From Neisseria dentiae (GTDB lineage: Bacteria; Pseudomonadota; Gammaproteobacteria; Burkholderiales; Neisseriaceae), in contig NZ_CP059570.1 of NCBI RefSeq assembly GCF_014055005.1, forward strand, positions 744,001 to 808,000: a stretch of 64,000 bases of DNA. Reading direction: 5' to 3'. Positions 1 to 8,691 of this stretch are shown one piece after another. Position 1 is the first letter of the stretch, and every line of letters begins with the position of its first letter. The position numbers and the translations under genes are program-made. Below the pieces are notes generated by a model. That model did not search any database and was not told where the DNA came from. It saw only the letters and a list, made by a program, of their open reading frames with translations.

Positions 1-104
1 CAGATTTCCTGCACCGAAATATCCTTGAATTCCTTTTCATACAGCAAATCGACAAAGGCCGTCTGAACGGCTTTTTGGGTTTTCAATACGCGCAAATCAG
101 TCAT
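1..104 (-). CDS. TetR/AcrR-type regulator, N-terminal fragment
   Basis: An ATG at 104-102 opens a reading frame that runs off the left window edge. The 34 visible residues begin MTDLRVLKTQKAVQTAF and continue with DLLYEKEFKDISVQEI. This matches the first two helices of the TetR DNA-binding domain, where a short leader precedes a helix and then an F..ISV.EI stretch. An AG-DUS lies inside the coding sequence and encodes part of the first helix. Target and ligand are unknown because the rest of the gene is outside the window. The family call rests on pattern only. Confidence 0.6.
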   Translation of the reverse strand, partial: MTDLRVLKTQKAVQTAFVDLLYEKEFKDISVQEI

Positions 105-278
105 GGCATGTACCGCTTGGAAAAACGAGCATTCTAACTTGCCGGCGCACCGATAAGCAGAAAATTCTGCCCATCTGTATGCTTATTCGGATAAACAGAG
201 AAGATTCATTTATTCGGGCCGTCTGAAAACCACTTATACCGGCGGCCATTGATTCACAACGCACCAAGTAAACTTGCA

Positions 279-392
279 ATGAACGCTTTCAAACACACCC
301 TCCGTATCAACGGCGGAATCTACACCTACACCGATGCACGGCTGCAACGTGACGAATACGGGCGCACCGTGCACAAATTCAAAATAGCCTGA
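279..392 (+). CDS. possible 37-residue small protein
   Basis: ATG to TGA frame reading MNAFKHTLRINGGIYTYTDA and ending in HKFKIA. It lies between the TetR start and the convergent end of the hydrolase gene. There is no clear Shine-Dalgarno sequence. The composition looks protein-like (alternating T/Y and charged residues) and could be the end of a decayed gene. I do not recognise a family. Confidence 0.25.
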   Translation: MNAFKHTLRINGGIYTYTDARLQRDEYGRTVHKFKIA

Positions 393-426
393 ACCTTTTG
401 TCGGGCCATCGGTGTTTTTGGGGCAT

Positions 427-1809
427 TTAGAATTTTCTTTGCTGCAACCACTTATCCGCATACGCTGCCAAAGTGTTGAGCGTATTGCCGTATTGTCCTG
501 CATAGGATTCGCAAGCGGTGCAAGTGTCGTACATATGGCTTGCGCCTTCAATAAACGCCAATTGCTTGTCGCCGGCAGGGCTTTGGTTATACAGCAATTC
601 GGCAGCCAAAAATTCATAATTGCCCGTCATGCCCAATATCAACGACGGCACGCGGATTTGGGTAACATTGCCGGCCGTACTGGCGTAAGTCGATGTCCAC
701 TCCACGCCGTACACACCGCAGCCGTCATAGCGGAAATCGGGTTGCAGGCGGATGGCGTTGTCGGTTAGCCAGCCGCGCACGGTGGTGTCCGATGCGCCCA
801 TTTCCAAACGGGCGGTTAAGCCGCTCATCGCTTTGGGCTGTCGGACGGAGTGAATGATTTGCACGGTTTCGCTGCCGTCGGGATGAACCAAAGGCCATGC
901 TTGCCGAGTGCGGGATAACAGGCGGTTGTCTTGAACAATCATTTTGTTATTTGGGCCGACACTGCCTGCTCCCGCCACAACGAAAGGTTCATCATCGCTG
1001 AATGCACCTTTGCCGGCTTCAATGCGTTTTAAGCGATTTTGTGCTTCGTTTAATAAGGTTTGATTGCGTTGTGCAACGGCGTGTTGGAAACGGCGGATAA
1101 AATCAGGCGAATAATTAGAATTACCTTGCGAGTTAAAACCGTTGGCGGCGCTGTATAAATTCAGCTTAGGCTGAATGTTTAAACCATTATTTTGCTGTTT
1201 CACGGCAGGGTCTAAACTCAATACGGTCATGGTGGCATTGCCCCAATTGGAATCCGCCCAAATCACGCCGTCGGCTTTGGGCATACCGTTCAGATAATCG
1301 GGGCAGCGGTGGATTTTGTCGGCACCTTGGCAAACCTGTACGCCATTTTCGGCAATCATTTGATAGGCGCTCAATAAGGTTGCGCCGCCGCTGTGTCCCC
1401 ACAAAATAATTTTATCAATATCGTCACGTTGGCGCAGATAACGCATGACAGCATACACGTCCACCAATTTGTCGTCCAAAGTACCGCTGCCGTTGGCAAC
1501 GCATAGTACGGAATAGCCGTGTTTTGCCATGACACTGCAAATCGGCAATTCGGAATAATCCATTGCGTAGTGCATAATCAAAATGGCGGTACGGCTTTTG
1601 GGATTGGCAGCAGCAGGGCGATAAAGATAACCCGATGCACCGCCTGCACGGACATATTCGCGTTGCACGGCAGAATCAAGCGTTTGCCCATAGCCCAATG
1701 GCGCGCGTTGGGCGGCACGTTGTTCGAGATTTGAGGAGGTTGCATTGGGTGCGGCAACAGCCATACCCGCAACGGTCAGCAGCGTAGTCAGCATCAGTGT
1801 GCGGAACAT
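427..1809 (-). CDS. secreted alpha/beta hydrolase
   Basis: 460 residues. The N-terminus is a Sec signal peptide: MFR, a hydrophobic run to about residue 19, then AAP, with cleavage likely near residue 20. The nucleophile elbow GHSGG is at 138-142 with Ser140 as probable nucleophile. It is preceded by a strand (KIILW) and a region rich in small residues, as in esterases and lipases. A late histidine in GASHMYDTC is the likely catalytic base. Cysteines at 91, 103, in VCQG, RCP and near the C-terminus suggest disulfides and a periplasmic or extracellular site. The substrate cannot be told. The gene stands alone, with an IS element about 200 bp upstream. Confidence 0.75.
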   Translation of the reverse strand: MFRTLMLTTLLTVAGMAVAAPNATSSNLEQRAAQRAPLGYGQTLDSAVQREYVRAGGASGYLYRPAAANPKSRTAILIMHYAMDYSELPICSVMAKHGYSVLCVANGSGTLDDKLVDVYAVMRYLRQRDDIDKIILWGHSGGATLLSAYQMIAENGVQVCQGADKIHRCPDYLNGMPKADGVIWADSNWGNATMTVLSLDPAVKQQNNGLNIQPKLNLYSAANGFNSQGNSNYSPDFIRRFQHAVAQRNQTLLNEAQNRLKRIEAGKGAFSDDEPFVVAGAGSVGPNNKMIVQDNRLLSRTRQAWPLVHPDGSETVQIIHSVRQPKAMSGLTARLEMGASDTTVRGWLTDNAIRLQPDFRYDGCGVYGVEWTSTYASTAGNVTQIRVPSLILGMTGNYEFLAAELLYNQSPAGDKQLAFIEGASHMYDTCTACESYAGQYGNTLNTLAAYADKWLQQRKF

Positions 1810-2025
1810 GATTGATCTATCCTTCAGATAATTAAGGAAACAAAAATGGCTGCGGCAGCCTGAGAACCCATTATCTGATTTTCAAGCTGCCTAGTCATCA
1901 TCATTAGCCAATATTCTGTTGATTATGCCGTCCAACCATTTTTGAAATCCGGCACAATCAAGATTGGCAGAATGTGGCGCTTCAATCATTTAAATATGGG
2001 GTTTAATTACCAAGGCTCTAGACTA

Positions 2026-2836
2026 GGGTCTGTCGACATTCAAGTTTTCAGTGTATCCTATCCTCATGACCAGATATATTCTGACCGATGCACAGTGGGC
2101 AAAAATTGAGCCTTTATGCCAAGGAAAAGTTGGCGATGCCGGCCGAACCGCTGTCGATAACCGATTATTTATAGAAGCCATACTATGGATTATCCGTACC
2201 GGCAGTCCTTGGCGCGATCTGCCCGAAGAGTTCGGTAATTGGAAAAGTATCCACAAACGCTACCGCAGATGGGTCTTGGCCGACCGTTTTCATGATATTT
2301 TTGAAGAACTGAACCGTGATCTCGATATGGAGTATGTCATGATTGACGGCACAATTGTCAAAGTTCACCGCCACGGTCAGGGTGCAAAAGGGGGACTCTA
2401 AATCAGGCCATCGGCCAATCCAAAGGCGGGATGACGACCAAGATTTTGGCTATGGTGGATGCTTTGGGGAACCTGATTGACTTCAAACTGATGCCTGGTC
2501 AGCGCAATGACATTTGCGGCGTAGAACCGCTGATTAAAGAAAAGGAATTTGATGCTTTATTGGCGGATAAAGCCTTTGATGCCGACTGGCTGGTCGAAGA
2601 GTTGACCGAAAGGGGGAGTAAGGTGGTTATTCCGCCGCGTAACAACCGCAAATTGCAGCGGGAACACGACAAGATGATGTATTGCTGGCGACATTTGATT
2701 GAGAACTTTTTTGCAAACTCAAAGAATTCAAAAAGATTGCGATGCGCGCAGAAAAAACCGACCAATCTTTTGCTGCCAATATTTACCTTGTTGCTGCCGT
2801 ATTGAAATTAAGGTAAACTTGAATGTCGACAGACCC
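2026..2836 (+). mobile_element. IS5-family (IS427-type) insertion sequence, copy 1
   Basis: 811-bp element with terminal inverted repeats GGGTCTGTCGACATTCAAG at the left and its complement at the right. It is flanked by CTA on the left and TAG on the right, consistent with insertion at a CTAG or TA target. It carries two overlapping transposase frames. A nearly identical 812-bp copy lies at 62437-63248 in inverse orientation. This copy has lost one T in a T run near 2709. Confidence 0.9.
2051..2805 (+). pseudogene. IS5-family transposase, frameshifted
   Basis: Frame A (2051-2401) encodes the N-terminal part (MTRYILTDAQWAKIEPL, then IRTGSPWRDLP) and the first catalytic region (YVMIDGTIVK). 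Frame B continues in the -1 frame through LNQAIGQSKGG and KAFDADWL. The normal fusion would use -1 slippage at the AAAAGGGGG run around 2386-2394. After the conserved glutamate (RHLIENFF) this copy shifts frame because a run of seven T is reduced to six. The normal tail seen at 62457-62500 is replaced by unrelated residues. The transposase is probably inactive, although the three acidic catalytic residues precede the shift. Confidence 0.8.
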
Positions 2837-2854
2837 TAGCAGCTTTATATAAAT

Positions 2855-3520
2855 TTACTTTAAAAGCCTCCAAAGTTCGTGACTCAGTTCATCAGAGTTT
2901 CGGTTCCATCGCCATTCACATTCCTTCAGGTGCAAATCAAAGTTTTTGGTTAGGCCGTTGAATTTGGCGAGCCTTCGTTTGGTAAAACTCCAGAAGCTTT
3001 CAATACCATTGATGTGCCTGGTACCATCTGCAAACTCATTTTGTCCGTGATTAACACATAAATGTTTAGAGTAGCCGACATCGACCAAGCCGCCATAACC
3101 GCGCCAGCTATCAGAATAAATAACACTCTCCAGAGAGACCTTTCCCAATATAACAGCTTGAAGTGTTTGCTTTTTACAATCAGGAACGATTTCGGTATAA
3201 ACCCTGCCGTCTCTTTCAAAAATACCAAAGACGGGTTGTTAAAGCGTTCTTCTGCCACGCTTTAACTTGCCATGGAAACCGCGCTGCCGTTTGGCACCAA
3301 AATAGCTTTCATCAATCTCTATGCTGCCGTATAACAGGTCTTTTTGCTCGCTTTGGTAGCGGTAAGCGGTATATTTCGTGCCTGAAAATGCTATACCAGT
3401 GGTTAATGGTATTGCGGTTGAAGCCTGTCAGCAAAGCGGTTTTTGAAGCTTCTATATCGACACAAAAATGCTTGATAATTTTTTGAGCTGATAGTCACTT
3501 AACTTGGTGTTATATTTCAT
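2855..3520 (-). pseudogene. IS1595-family (IS1016-like) transposase remnant A
   Basis: The start at 3520 reads MKYNTKLSDYQLKKL and meets a stop after 22 residues. Later frames carry EASKTALLTGFNRNTINHWY, then IEIDESYFGAKRQRGFHGK, then from 3148 YSDSWRGYGGL, HINGIESFWSFTKRRLAKFNG and LHLKECEWRWN. These are the successive blocks of the ISXO2/IS1595 DDE domain. At least three frameshifts or stops separate them, so the gene is dead. It abuts the right end of IS5 copy 1. Confidence 0.8.
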
Positions 3521-3587
3521 TTTTCTAGTCTAACAGAGTTATTCTGCTAGGCTAGAGCCTTACCAAATATAGTGATGAGCTTCTGAA

Positions 3588-3860
3588 ATGAAATTAAAAA
3601 AACAAGTATCAAAAGTGCAGTAAAATTACCGGGCCCAAATTCCGTCAGATCCTGCGGCTTTTCGCCTTCGATTTGACTGCTTCCGAGACTGGTCGGCATG
3701 GGTTTTGCGAAACATTTCAGAGTGCATCACGGCGACAATGAGTTTGTTCGAGGTATGCAACATAATCAACGGTATCGAATCCTTTTGGAGCTATGCCAAC
3801 ATCGCTTGGTACAATTTAACAGGATACCGAAGCATACCTTTAAGCCCCTATTTTATTGAA
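3588..3860 (+). pseudogene. IS1595-family remnant B with internal deletion
   Basis: The left part resembles the N-terminus of the transposase seen at the right end of the window (MKLKKQVSK, then FRQILRLFAFDL in another frame). The right part encodes VHHGDNEFVRGMQH, NGIESFWSYA and VQFNRIPKHTF, which is the C-terminal third. The catalytic middle is missing. The same left-right structure with a different junction occurs at 35910-36200 (inverse). Confidence 0.7.
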
Positions 3861-3996
3861 GCGGTGGTCGGATAATTATGGGGATACAAACTTAAAGGCC
3901 GTCTGAAACCATAAAGCATTTCTGTTTCCCTGCGCCGGCAGGGGCGGATATTCACGTATAATCCGCCGCTGATGTTATCCCCACATTAAAACCGCC

Positions 3997-5256
3997 ATGA
4001 CTCCAGCCCAACTCGAACACACCGCCGCCGTATTGGCCGGTATGCTCACGTTCAAACAGCCGGCCGATGCCGTGCTTTCAGCCTATTTCCGCGACCACAA
4101 AAAGCTCGGCCGCCAAGACCGCCACGAAATCGCCGAAACCGCGTTTGCCGCCTTGCGCCATTATCAGAAAATCTCGGCCGCCCTAAGCCGCCCGCACACA
4201 CAGCCGCGCAAGGCCGCGCTGGCGGCGCTGGTGCTCGGCAGGGGCATGAACATCAGCCAATTGGCGGATTTTCTCAATGAAGAGGAAAGCGAATTTTTAG
4301 GCCGTCTGAAAAGCCGTAAAAACGAGTTTTCAGACGGCCTCAACACCGCCGCCGAACTGCCCGAATGGCTGATTGGCCAAATGCGCCCGCATTACGGCGA
4401 CGAAGCGCTGCTTGTGTTCGGGCGCAGCGTCAACCGCCCCGCGCCGCTCGATTTGCGTGTTAACACGCTCAAAGGCCGGCGCGACAAAGTGCTGGCCGCG
4501 CTTCAGCAAGAAGGCCTGAATGCCGAAGCCGCGCCTTATTCGCCGTGGGGCATCCGTCTGCACGACAAAACCGCGCTCAACAAGCACCCGCTGTTTCTCG
4601 ACGGCACGCTGGAGGTGCAGGACGAAGGCAGCCAGTTGCTGGCATTGCTGGTCGGCGCCAAGCGCGGTGAAATCGTGGTGGATTTCTGCGCCGGCGCGGG
4701 CGGCAAAACGCTGGCCGTCGGCGCGATGATGGCCAACAAAGGCCGCATTTATGCGTTTGATATTGCCGAAAAACGCCTGGCCAACCTTAAGCCGCGCATG
4801 GTGCGCGCGGGTTTGACCAATATCCACCCCGAGCGCATCGGCAGCGAAACCGACCCGCGCATAGGCCGTCTGAACGGCAAGGCCGACCGCGTGTTGGTGG
4901 ATGCGCCGTGTTCCGGCTTGGGCACGCTGCGCCGCAATCCCGATTTGAAATACCGCCAGTCGCCCGAAACCGTGGCCAAGCTGCTGGCGCAGCAGCACAG
5001 CATTCTCGATGCCGCCGCCGCGCTGGTAAAAGAGCAGGGCCGCTTGGTGTATGCCACTTGCAGTATTCTGCCCGAAGAAAACGAGCGGCAGGTGGAGCGT
5101 TTTCTGGCCGAACACCCCGAATTCGAGCCGGTGGATTGCGCCGCTTTGCTGGCTGCGGCAAAAGTGGATTTGGATACGGGCGTGTATCTGCGTTTGGATA
5201 CCGCCGCGCACCAAACCGACGGTTTTTTCGCTGCGGTGATGCAGCGCAAAGGGTAG
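3997..5256 (+). CDS. rsmB: RsmB-family rRNA (cytosine-C5) methyltransferase
   Basis: 419 residues. The N-terminal helical NusB-like region runs to about residue 140 and the SAM-dependent methyltransferase domain from about 150. The SAM-binding motif DFCAGAGGKT starts at residue 229. Two cysteines typical of m5C methyltransferases are present: Cys305 in DAPCSGLG and Cys355 in ATCSILPEEN. In E. coli the family methylates C967 of 16S rRNA; that target here is an inference. A TATAAT at 3957-3962 is a plausible -10. The gene stands alone. An inverted pair of uptake sequences lies inside the coding frame near residues 101-115. Confidence 0.85.
   Translation: MTPAQLEHTAAVLAGMLTFKQPADAVLSAYFRDHKKLGRQDRHEIAETAFAALRHYQKISAALSRPHTQPRKAALAALVLGRGMNISQLADFLNEEESEFLGRLKSRKNEFSDGLNTAAELPEWLIGQMRPHYGDEALLVFGRSVNRPAPLDLRVNTLKGRRDKVLAALQQEGLNAEAAPYSPWGIRLHDKTALNKHPLFLDGTLEVQDEGSQLLALLVGAKRGEIVVDFCAGAGGKTLAVGAMMANKGRIYAFDIAEKRLANLKPRMVRAGLTNIHPERIGSETDPRIGRLNGKADRVLVDAPCSGLGTLRRNPDLKYRQSPETVAKLLAQQHSILDAAAALVKEQGRLVYATCSILPEENERQVERFLAEHPEFEPVDCAALLAAAKVDLDTGVYLRLDTAAHQTDGFFAAVMQRKG
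4299..4340. repeat. inverted DUS pair inside rsmB coding sequence
   Basis: AGGCCGTCTGAA at 4299-4310 and its complement at 4329-4340, separated by 18 bp. The pair could form a terminator-like hairpin in the rsmB message. It is read through in frame as GRLKS...FSDGL, in the linker between the N-terminal and catalytic domains. Confidence 0.9.
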
Positions 5257-5332
5257 GGCGGTTTTTTACAAAGAGAAATATAAAAGAAACTTTTCAGACG
5301 GCCTGAAACCTTTGCAAAAATATTTTAAGGCC

Positions 5333-5527
5333 GAGACCTTTGCAAAATTCATTTAGGCCGTCTGAAATATTCAACCATCGTCATTCCCGCGTAGGCGGGA
5401 ATCCAGTCGTTTTTCGTAAGCTATTGAAATAAAATGCTTAATGGTTTAAAGGCTGGATTCCCGCCTACGCGGGAATGACGAGGCACAAACCTTTTCAGGG
5501 TTGAATTGGTTTTTTTGCAAAGGTCTC
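5333..5527. repeat. dRS3-bounded mosaic repeat inside GAGACCTTTGCAAA ends
   Basis: 195-bp element starting GAGACCTTTGCAAAA and ending with the complement, TTGCAAAGGTCTC. Inside are an AG-DUS and two dRS3 repeats (ATTCCC-N8-GGGAAT) at 5383-5402 and 5457-5476 enclosing an AT-rich spacer. dRS3 and the elements between them are the known neisserial intergenic mosaic elements. The outer ends match those of the 142-bp repeats elsewhere in this window. Confidence 0.8.
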
Positions 5528-5544
5528 AGGCCGTCTGAAATGCT

Positions 5545-5586
5545 TGAATCCCGTCATTCCCGCGCAGGCCGGAATGACGGGATTCA
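5545..5586. repeat. dRS3-like palindrome
   Basis: Imperfect dRS3 at 5556-5575 (one mismatch in the right arm) embedded in a longer inverted repeat that begins TGAATCCCGTC and ends GACGGGATTCA. It lies upstream of fruB and could form a long hairpin. Confidence 0.7.
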
Positions 5587-5826
5587 GATTTTTCAGGTGG
5601 TGATTTGAATTTTGCAAAGGTAGCGTCCTGAGTGAATTTTACAAAGGTTTCGGATTGTAAATTCACCCCGCAAAACCGAAAAATAGTGTACAAGCCAACG
5701 GTTCCTTCCGGAAACCGCTGCATGCCGGCAACGGTTTGCAGCCCAACTTCAAAACAACATTTCCTGATAACAACAGCGGGTATTCCGCAGATCGGAATAG
5801 TTCGCCCATACTCAGAAAGGAGCGCT

Positions 5827-8688
5827 ATGCTGACCCTCTCAACCGAGCATATCCGTATGCGGCAGCAAGCGGCAAATAAAGAAGAAGCTTTGCAGATACT
5901 GGCTGATATTCTGGTGGCCGACGGCCTGGCCATCCCCGCATATCTCAACGGCCTCAAAGCGCGTGAAGCGCAAACCAGCACTTATTTGGGGCAGGGCATC
6001 GCCATTCCGCACGGCACGCCCGAGTCGCGCACTTCCATTCTCAACACCGGCGTGCGGCTGGTGCATTTCCCCGACGGCGTGTTGTGGGACGGCGAAAATC
6101 AAGCCTATCTGGCGGTGGTGATTGCGGCCAAGTCCGACGAACACCTGCAAATTCTGCAACTGCTTACCCGCGCCCTGTCTGAAAATATCGAACAGGCTTT
6201 GCGCACCGCAGAAACGCCCGAACAGATTCTGAGCCTGCTCAATGCCGAACCCGACAGCCTGCTGCTGCACGAAAACCTGATGAGCGCCGGTGCCGATGCC
6301 GCCGACATCGATGATGTGCTGTATCAGGCTGCTGTTTTGTTGAAGAAACAAAAAGTGGTGGCGCCGGGCTTTCTCAGCGCCCTGAAACCGCAAGATGCGG
6401 TGCAGCTGCAAGACGGCTTATGGTGTTTGACTGCGGAAGATGCGGTGTTACAGCCGGCGGTGGCGATTGTTAAGCTGAAAGAGCCGATACCGTTTCGCGA
6501 CGGCAGTTTGTCGGCGCTGGTATGTGTTGCCTCCAACGATAAGCTTGATTTGCAACGCCTCTCGCGTTTGATGGATATGCTGTTTCAGCCCGAAGCGCTG
6601 CAAAACAGCGAATCACGCCGCGAATTGGCGCTGGCGGTGGGCGCGGAAACCGTGCCCGATTGGCAGTCGGCCGGCGTGGTATTGGCCAACGCCCACGGCC
6701 TGCACGCCCGCCCGGCCACGGCGCTTGCCAATGTGTGTAAAGAGTTTGACGGCGAAGTGAAAGTATCGCTGGACGGCGGCAGCTATGTTTCGGCTAAAAG
6801 CCTGACCAAATTATTGTCGCTGGGTGCCGAGCGCGGCCAAACCCTAACCTTTATCGCCGAGCCGGGCAGCGAGGCTGAAGCCGGTTTGCCGCAAATCATC
6901 CAAGCGGTGCGCAGCGGCTTGGGCGAAGAAGTGGAAGCCGTTGGAGAAGCCGCCCATGCCGCACCGGAAGCAGGCGGCAACGATGCCTTCGCCGTAGAAG
7001 TGGCCGCCTTGCAAGACGATGTGCGTAACCAAGGCGTGGCCGCATCGCCCGGGTTGGCCGCCGGCAAAGCTTATCTGATGAAAGAGGTGGATTTCCACTA
7101 TCCGCATACCGCTGAAGACAGCGAAGCCGAACGCGGCAAACTGCAACAGGCGGTAGCCGATGTGAAAGCGGAGTTGGCGCAAATGGTGGCTCAGGCCAAG
7201 TCGAAAGATATCCGCCAGATTTTCACCGCCCATGCCGCTTTGTTGGATGATCCCGATTTGCTGCAACAGGTTGATGCCGGCATCCGCCGGCAACTGAGTG
7301 CCGCCGCCGCTTGGCACAGCCATATCGAAGCGCTGGCCAAAGAGCAGGAAGCGTTGAACAACCCGCTGCTGGCCGGGCGTGCGGCCGATTTGCGCGATGT
7401 GGGCAATAAAGTGATGGCGCTGTTGTGCGGCGTAAAAGCGGCGGAAGAGCCGCAAGAGCCTTATATTTTGGTGATGGAAGACGTGGTGCCCAGCGTGGTG
7501 GCGCGTTTGGATCAGCAAAAAGTGGCGGGTATTCTCACCGCCGCCGGCGGCGCCAGCTCGCACAGCGCGATTGTGGCGCGTGCGTTGGGCATTGCTGCGG
7601 TGGTGGGTGCCGGCGAAGCGGTATTGTCGTTGCCCGAAGGCAGCACGCTGCTGATTAACGGCGAAGACGGGGCGTTTTATCTGAATCCGGCGCAAAGCCG
7701 TATCGACGAAGCCATGCAGCAGCGCGCCTTGATGCAGGAACAACGCAAACTGGCCGAGGCGCACTGTATGGAAGCGGCGGTAACAACCGACGGCCACAGG
7801 GTGGAAGTGGCCGCCAATCTCGGCAAGGTAGCCGATGCGGCCGGCGCGGTGCAGCGCGGTGCCGAAGCGGTCGGCCTGCTGCGTACCGAGCTGGTGTTTA
7901 TGTCGCACGCCAGCGCGCCCGATGAGGCGCAGCAGGAAAAAGACTACCGCGTGGTATTCGATGCGATGGGCAGCCGCCCGGTGGTGGTGCGCACCTTGGA
8001 TGTCGGCGGCGACAAACCGCTGCCTTATCTGCCGCTGCCGAAAGAGGACAACCCGTTTCTCGGCGAGCGCGGCCTGCGGATGACGCTGCGCCGCCCGCAA
8101 TTGCTGCGCCAGCAACTCTCGGCGCTGCTGAAAGCTGCCGACGGCCGCCCGCTGCGCATTATGTTCCCCATGGTCGGCCGCCTGGAAGAGTGGCACGCAG
8201 CCAAAGCGATACTCGATGATGCGCTGGCCGAAACGCCCTGCCCGGATTTGCAGGTGGGCATTATGGTGGAAGTTCCCTCTGTTGCGCTGATTGCCGGGCA
8301 TTTGGCCAAAGAAGTCGATTTCTTCAGCATCGGCACCAACGATCTTACCCAATACGTTCTGGCCATCGACCGCGGCCATCCGATTCTTTCCGCCGAAGCC
8401 GACGGCCTGCACCCGAGCATTTTGCAGCTGATCAGTCAAACCGTTGCGGCGGCGCACCGCCACGGCAAATGGGTGGGCGTGTGCGGCGAATTGGCGGCAG
8501 ACAGCAAAGCGGTGCCGATTCTGCTGGGCTTGGGTGTGGACGAATTAAGCGTTTCCGCCGGCAGCATTCCCCTGGTTAAAGCCCAAATACGCCGTCTGAA
8601 CACACGGGAATGCAAAGAATTGGCTGCCGAGGCACTCACTTGCGCCACGGCCGCCGAAGTGCGTTCTTTGAGCAGCAGAAACGGATAA
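5827..8688 (+). CDS. fruB: fructose PTS multiphosphoryl transfer protein (EIIA-HPr-EI)
   Basis: 953 residues. It carries the whole soluble phosphate relay from phosphoenolpyruvate to the fructose permease. The EIIA-Fru domain (about 1-145) has phospho-His62 in IAIPHGTPESR. A linker follows, then an HPr domain (about 283-370) with His293 in HGLHARPA. Enzyme I follows from about residue 400, with His579 in GGASSHSAIVARA and the PEP-binding part near SIGTNDLTQYVLAIDRGHP. I start at ATG 5827 because AAAGGAG lies just upstream and EIIA begins there. The frame is open further upstream, but only through non-conserved repeat DNA. First gene of fruB-fruK-fruA; the stop is 3 bp before fruK. Confidence 0.95.
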   Translation: MLTLSTEHIRMRQQAANKEEALQILADILVADGLAIPAYLNGLKAREAQTSTYLGQGIAIPHGTPESRTSILNTGVRLVHFPDGVLWDGENQAYLAVVIAAKSDEHLQILQLLTRALSENIEQALRTAETPEQILSLLNAEPDSLLLHENLMSAGADAADIDDVLYQAAVLLKKQKVVAPGFLSALKPQDAVQLQDGLWCLTAEDAVLQPAVAIVKLKEPIPFRDGSLSALVCVASNDKLDLQRLSRLMDMLFQPEALQNSESRRELALAVGAETVPDWQSAGVVLANAHGLHARPATALANVCKEFDGEVKVSLDGGSYVSAKSLTKLLSLGAERGQTLTFIAEPGSEAEAGLPQIIQAVRSGLGEEVEAVGEAAHAAPEAGGNDAFAVEVAALQDDVRNQGVAASPGLAAGKAYLMKEVDFHYPHTAEDSEAERGKLQQAVADVKAELAQMVAQAKSKDIRQIFTAHAALLDDPDLLQQVDAGIRRQLSAAAAWHSHIEALAKEQEALNNPLLAGRAADLRDVGNKVMALLCGVKAAEEPQEPYILVMEDVVPSVVARLDQQKVAGILTAAGGASSHSAIVARALGIAAVVGAGEAVLSLPEGSTLLINGEDGAFYLNPAQSRIDEAMQQRALMQEQRKLAEAHCMEAAVTTDGHRVEVAANLGKVADAAGAVQRGAEAVGLLRTELVFMSHASAPDEAQQEKDYRVVFDAMGSRPVVVRTLDVGGDKPLPYLPLPKEDNPFLGERGLRMTLRRPQLLRQQLSALLKAADGRPLRIMFPMVGRLEEWHAAKAILDDALAETPCPDLQVGIMVEVPSVALIAGHLAKEVDFFSIGTNDLTQYVLAIDRGHPILSAEADGLHPSILQLISQTVAAAHRHGKWVGVCGELAADSKAVPILLGLGVDELSVSAGSIPLVKAQIRRLNTRECKELAAEALTCATAAEVRSLSSRNG

Positions 8689-8691
8689 ATC

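Noticed and set aside
1891..1989. 32-residue minus frame starting MIEAPHSANLDCAGF
   Set aside because: Too short, no ribosome site; could be a gene remnant but cannot be supported.
5383..5575. Spaced repeats that might suggest a CRISPR array
   Set aside because: They are dRS3 palindromes of differing spacing; no regular repeat-spacer pattern and no cas genes.
6844..8463. 539-residue minus-strand open frame opposite fruB
   Set aside because: Shadow frame; composition rich in His/Gln/Arg as expected from the complement of a GC-rich gene.
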